From: Saccharomonospora marina XMU15
GTDB lineage: Bacteria; Actinomycetota; Actinomycetes; Mycobacteriales; Pseudonocardiaceae
Direction of reading: 5' to 3'
DNA: 64,000 bases
NCBI RefSeq assembly: GCF_000244955.1
Contig: NZ_CM001439.1
Span: forward strand, 372,001 to 436,000
Shown here: in pieces, positions 61,459-64,000 of the stretch
Numbering within the stretch: the first letter of the stretch is position 1
Layout of the letters: each line of letters starts with the position of its first letter
Notes under the pieces: model-generated
Databases searched by the model: none
What the model was told of the DNA's origin: nothing
Seen by the model: only the letters and a program-made list of their open reading frames with translations
Made by a program: the position numbers and the translations under genes

Positions 61459-61886
61459 GTAAAGGCCGGCTTCCGTTTCGCGAGCTCGATGTGTATCCAG
61501 TTGCGCTGACCGTTTTGCGAACCCGGCTCGACCCAGGAGTTCGCAGAGTCAGCGAGCGTCGTCAGTACGCGCCACCCGAAGGACCCGGTACTGGGGGCGT
61601 CCTCGTCCGCGGAGGACACCGCGCCACGGAACCGCAGTTCGGTCTCGCTGATCGTGAATCTGCAGACCATCGTGCTGCCCGGCACGGCGCGGGTGATCAG
61701 CGTCGAGCAGGCTTCGTCGACGGCGAGTCTCAGATCGGCGATCGCATCGAGGTCGAAATCCGCTCGCATGGCGATACTCGCCGCCACGGAGCGGATTATG
61801 GGCAGGTGTACCAGGCTCGCGCCGAGCCGTACCTCGATATCGTCCTGTGCGCCGACGTCGTCGGACGGCGGCCTTGTCTCGGTCAC
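61455..61886 (-). CDS. RsbW-type anti-sigma factor (GHKL ATPase)
   Basis: A 143-residue serine kinase-like anti-sigma factor. It has the N-box ADLRLAVDEACSTLITRA and a divergent G region TGSFGWRVLTTLADSANSW, like the UsfX/RsbW group. It should bind and inhibit the co-translated sigma factor, released by a phosphorylation-dependent anti-anti-sigma protein not found in this window. GTG 61886 is chosen with GAGGTGA just before it; upstream GTG 61892 or TTG 61916 would add residues. Confidence 0.88.
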   Translation of the reverse strand: MTETRPPSDDVGAQDDIEVRLGASLVHLPIIRSVAASIAMRADFDLDAIADLRLAVDEACSTLITRAVPGSTMVCRFTISETELRFRGAVSSADEDAPSTGSFGWRVLTTLADSANSWVEPGSQNGQRNWIHIELAKRKPAFT

Positions 61887-61958
61887 TGTCACCTCGGTAA
61901 ATTGCCGACCGTTCAAGATTTCCCGCCTACAGTAGACATCATTGACCCTGTTGTTCCG

Positions 61959-63056
61959 TCAGTCGTGGCGGAGAATGGCGCCGAATCCCTCTGTGAGGTC
62001 CAGTCGGTCGCCCGTGTGGACGATGTCGGCGTTGACGGCGATCGCCGCGACGGCCACCGCCTCATCCGCGCGTCTGCGGCCGATCGCTTCGACCCCATGT
62101 GCCTTCAGTTCCTCTTCCTGCATGCCGAGCAGCGTGGGGTTACTTCCCGCGAGGACTTCCACCTCGGCGGGCCGATCGACCAGCAGCGTCTCGACGTTGT
62201 GTTCGCGTAGGGCGGTCGTGGTCGCCTCCAGGCCCTGCACGGCGAGCCCGGTGGGTTGTGCGAGTGCGGCACGGAACCGCTCCGCGGTCCGGTCCCTGCG
62301 CTCCTGCTGAGTGCGGCTGAGCAGGTCCCTGATCTGCCGGTCGAGTTCTTCGTCCGCCGCGCCCTGGTGCCTGCCGCCGCCCTGCACCTCGCTCGCGTGC
62401 GCGCGTACCGACTCGGGCAGGGCCTCCAGCAGCGCCTTGCGCGCCTGCGTCTCACCCGTGACCACCACGAGGCCGGCTCCGATGCGGCGGGCGATGTCCG
62501 CCACGTGCTCGGCGGCCAGCTCGATGTTGCGCTTGATGAGTTCCTCGGTGTGTTCCTGGAAGTTTCGGTGTGCCCAGCCGCCGGTCGGCACCTTGTGGAT
62601 GTGGTGGTCGGTGCCCTCCACGGTTCTGGCGTCGACGACATGACCGTCGCGGTCGACGGCCGTGACGTCGGCTCCCACCCTGTCGACGACGGCGACGACA
62701 TGCGCGGGAGGCGACTCGCCGAGTTCCGCGAGCGGCACGAGGTAGGGCAGCTCGGACAGCCTCGCGATCGGCCGGGCGGGCGGGGCCTCCAGTTCGGTGT
62801 CGACCAGCACCGTCGAGCCCGCGGCGACGAGCGCACGCCCGCTTCGTCCCGCGGGCGGCTGACCGGAGCGAACGGCGGACTCCAGCGCGTCGAGAATCGG
62901 CCTGTCCGCCCCCTGCGCGGACAGCTCCTCTCGCAGCTCGCGCCACCTGAGGTCCAGCAACTTGGCGGCGTCCTCGGTGGCATGTGTGTCATCGAAGTAG
63001 ACCGAGGCGAACGGCCCTTCGGCCGATACCAAGTCGCGCAGCCTCGCAGTGTCCAC
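61959..63056 (-). CDS. Rv2629/Balon-like ribosome hibernation factor (aeRF1/Vms1-type)
   Basis: A 365-residue protein matching the family of M. tuberculosis Rv2629, related to archaeal release factor aeRF1 and the cold-shock ribosome factor Balon. Family blocks include VSAEGPFASVYFDDTHATEDA at the N-terminus, VAVVDRVGADVTAVD, VHKVPTGG-like HHIHKVPTGGWAH, VVVTGETQARKALLEALP and the ending ADEAVAVAAIAVNADIV. Such proteins bind the ribosomal A-site in stressed cells. Its neighbours, an anti-sigma/sigma stress pair, fit that role. GGGAGG before GTG 63056 supports the start. Confidence 0.82.
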   Translation of the reverse strand: MDTARLRDLVSAEGPFASVYFDDTHATEDAAKLLDLRWRELREELSAQGADRPILDALESAVRSGQPPAGRSGRALVAAGSTVLVDTELEAPPARPIARLSELPYLVPLAELGESPPAHVVAVVDRVGADVTAVDRDGHVVDARTVEGTDHHIHKVPTGGWAHRNFQEHTEELIKRNIELAAEHVADIARRIGAGLVVVTGETQARKALLEALPESVRAHASEVQGGGRHQGAADEELDRQIRDLLSRTQQERRDRTAERFRAALAQPTGLAVQGLEATTTALREHNVETLLVDRPAEVEVLAGSNPTLLGMQEEELKAHGVEAIGRRRADEAVAVAAIAVNADIVHTGDRLDLTEGFGAILRHD

Positions 63057-63212
63057 TCAATACCTCCCTCGCGCGGGTTTGGCCGATGGCTACCCGGTAA
63101 GGGGAAGGCGAAACGTAGTGAGCACACGGAGCGTGATACCGAACACTGTATACGGGCACTGCCTGCGCTCGGCCGACCAGCGTTGCCTATCGTCGGCTCG
63201 CGTGAGCGAAGG

Positions 63213-63986
63213 ATGATCTGGTGGCATGCCGTCCTGATAGCCGCGGCAGGCATCTGGGCGGGAATGATCAACACGGTGGTGGGTTCGGGGACGCTCGTGA
63301 CCTTCCCCGTACTCGTGGCGCTGGGTTACCCACCGCTGACGGCGACCACCTCCAACGCGATCGGGCTGGCACCAGGCACGATCAGCGGAGCCGTCGGCTA
63401 CCGCCACGAGTTGCGCGGGCAGTTCAGGCGCATGCTGACCTTCGTGCCTGCGTCGCTGGTGGGCGCGGGATGCGGAACGGTACTGCTGCTGTCGCTGCCG
63501 CCCGACGCCTTCGAGACGGTGGTGCCCGCGCTCGTCGGGCTCGCCGTAGTGCTCGTGATCATCCAGCCGCGGGTGTCCACCTGGGTGCTGCGCAGGCGGG
63601 AGACCTCCGGCAAGGAACAGGGAACGGGCAGCAAGGTGCTGCTCATCACATTGATCTTCCTCATCGGCGTCTACGGCGGTTACTTCACCGCCGCGCAGGG
63701 TGTGATGCTCATGGCTGTGATGGGCATGCTGCTCAGTGAGCCCATCCAGCGGCTCAACGGAATCAAGAACGTCCTCGCGGCCGTGGTGAACGTCGTGGCG
63801 GGAACCGTCTACGCCTTCATCGCTCCGGTCAGTTGGCCCGCCATCGCACTGCTCGCCTCGGGTTCCATCGTGGGCGGGTGGCTCGGCGCCAGGGTCGGGC
63901 GCAGACTCTCCCCGGTCGCGCTGCGCGCCGTCATCGTGGTGGTCGGTGTCGCGGCGATGGTGCAGATGATCGTTCGACAGGTGTAG
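63213..63986 (+). CDS. TauE/SafE (sulfite exporter-type) membrane transporter
   Basis: A 257-residue protein with about eight membrane segments. The family repeat appears as INTVVGSGTLVTFPVLVALG in the first half and YGGYFTAAQGVMLMAVMGM in the second, with RLNGIKNVLAAVVN between. These transporters export sulfite, sulfoacetate or related organosulfonates, or import them. ATG 63213 overlaps the stop of a tiny upstream reading frame (GTG 63202, four codons) that itself follows a TATCGT hexamer at 63188-63193. Confidence 0.88.
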   Translation: MIWWHAVLIAAAGIWAGMINTVVGSGTLVTFPVLVALGYPPLTATTSNAIGLAPGTISGAVGYRHELRGQFRRMLTFVPASLVGAGCGTVLLLSLPPDAFETVVPALVGLAVVLVIIQPRVSTWVLRRRETSGKEQGTGSKVLLITLIFLIGVYGGYFTAAQGVMLMAVMGMLLSEPIQRLNGIKNVLAAVVNVVAGTVYAFIAPVSWPAIALLASGSIVGGWLGARVGRRLSPVALRAVIVVVGVAAMVQMIVRQV

Positions 63987-64000
63987 TTTTGCCCGAAATC

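Overview
The window is one continuous stretch of a high-GC actinomycete chromosome. Start codons are mostly GTG/ATG with a few TTG, many genes overlap by GTGA or ATGA, and no transposase, integrase or CRISPR array is visible. The gene content points to the mycolata/Pseudonocardiaceae side of the Actinobacteria: an arabinogalactan locus whose genes match the M. tuberculosis Rv3777-Rv3809c block, EspG and type VII secretion-like genes, an F420-type oxidoreductase, an SsgA-family sporulation protein, a proteasome activator ending in GQYL, and Ku-based end joining. The genus cannot be fixed from the sequence alone.

Layout. 1-11.6 kb is housekeeping and metabolic: the end of a glutathionylspermidine synthase-like gene with its DUF350 partner, a haloalkane dehalogenase, serS, a maleate isomerase/Asp-Glu racemase-like gene, a two-repeat DUF3558 lipoprotein, lhgO, an acyl-CoA synthetase, a GT-C membrane glycosyltransferase, a HAD phosphatase and an LLM oxidoreductase. 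11.7-33.8 kb is the cell-wall arabinogalactan locus: glf, a PAP2 phosphatase and ubiA (decaprenyl-phosphoryl ribose synthesis), one Emb-type arabinosyltransferase, two GT-C proteins, dprE2-dprE1, a GtrA flippase candidate and glfT2, then after an insertion glfT1-wzt-wzm. Two accessory blocks interrupt this locus. The first (26.2-31.1 kb) is a type VII secretion cassette: EspG, two tandem copies of a PE-like protein plus DUF3558 lipoprotein pair, and a PPE-like protein with a Gly/Pro-rich tail. The second (33.9-42.0 kb) encodes a complete predicted pseudaminic acid pathway (PseB, C, H, G, I, F) together with a GT29 (sialyltransferase)-like protein, a coiled-coil protein and a GT-C glycosyltransferase, directly beside the Wzm/Wzt exporter.

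42-48.6 kb holds bpa, a cysteine desulfurase-like protein that lacks the PLP lysine, a quinone oxidoreductase, a secreted M28 aminopeptidase, a neutral zinc metallopeptidase, a MarR regulator and tRNA-Ser(UGA). 48.7-57.4 kb holds an XRE/ImmA pair, a DUF2188 protein, a NagZ-like lipoprotein, an SsgA-family gene, a proline-rich membrane protein, a secreted GH3 enzyme, an AlkZ-like winged-helix protein and a FabH-like KAS III. 57.4-64 kb holds a membrane class III cyclase, Ku with a stand-alone LigD phosphoesterase domain, an RsbW/SigF-type pair, a Balon/Rv2629-like ribosome hibernation factor and a TauE/SafE transporter.

The most striking points are the Pse island with its GT29-like enzyme, the duplicated PE-like/lipoprotein cassette whose ends are nearly identical while its core has diverged, and a DprE1 with Ser at the benzothiazinone-target cysteine position. 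Many genes carry a TANNNT hexamer 6-8 nt before the start codon, typical of leaderless transcription.
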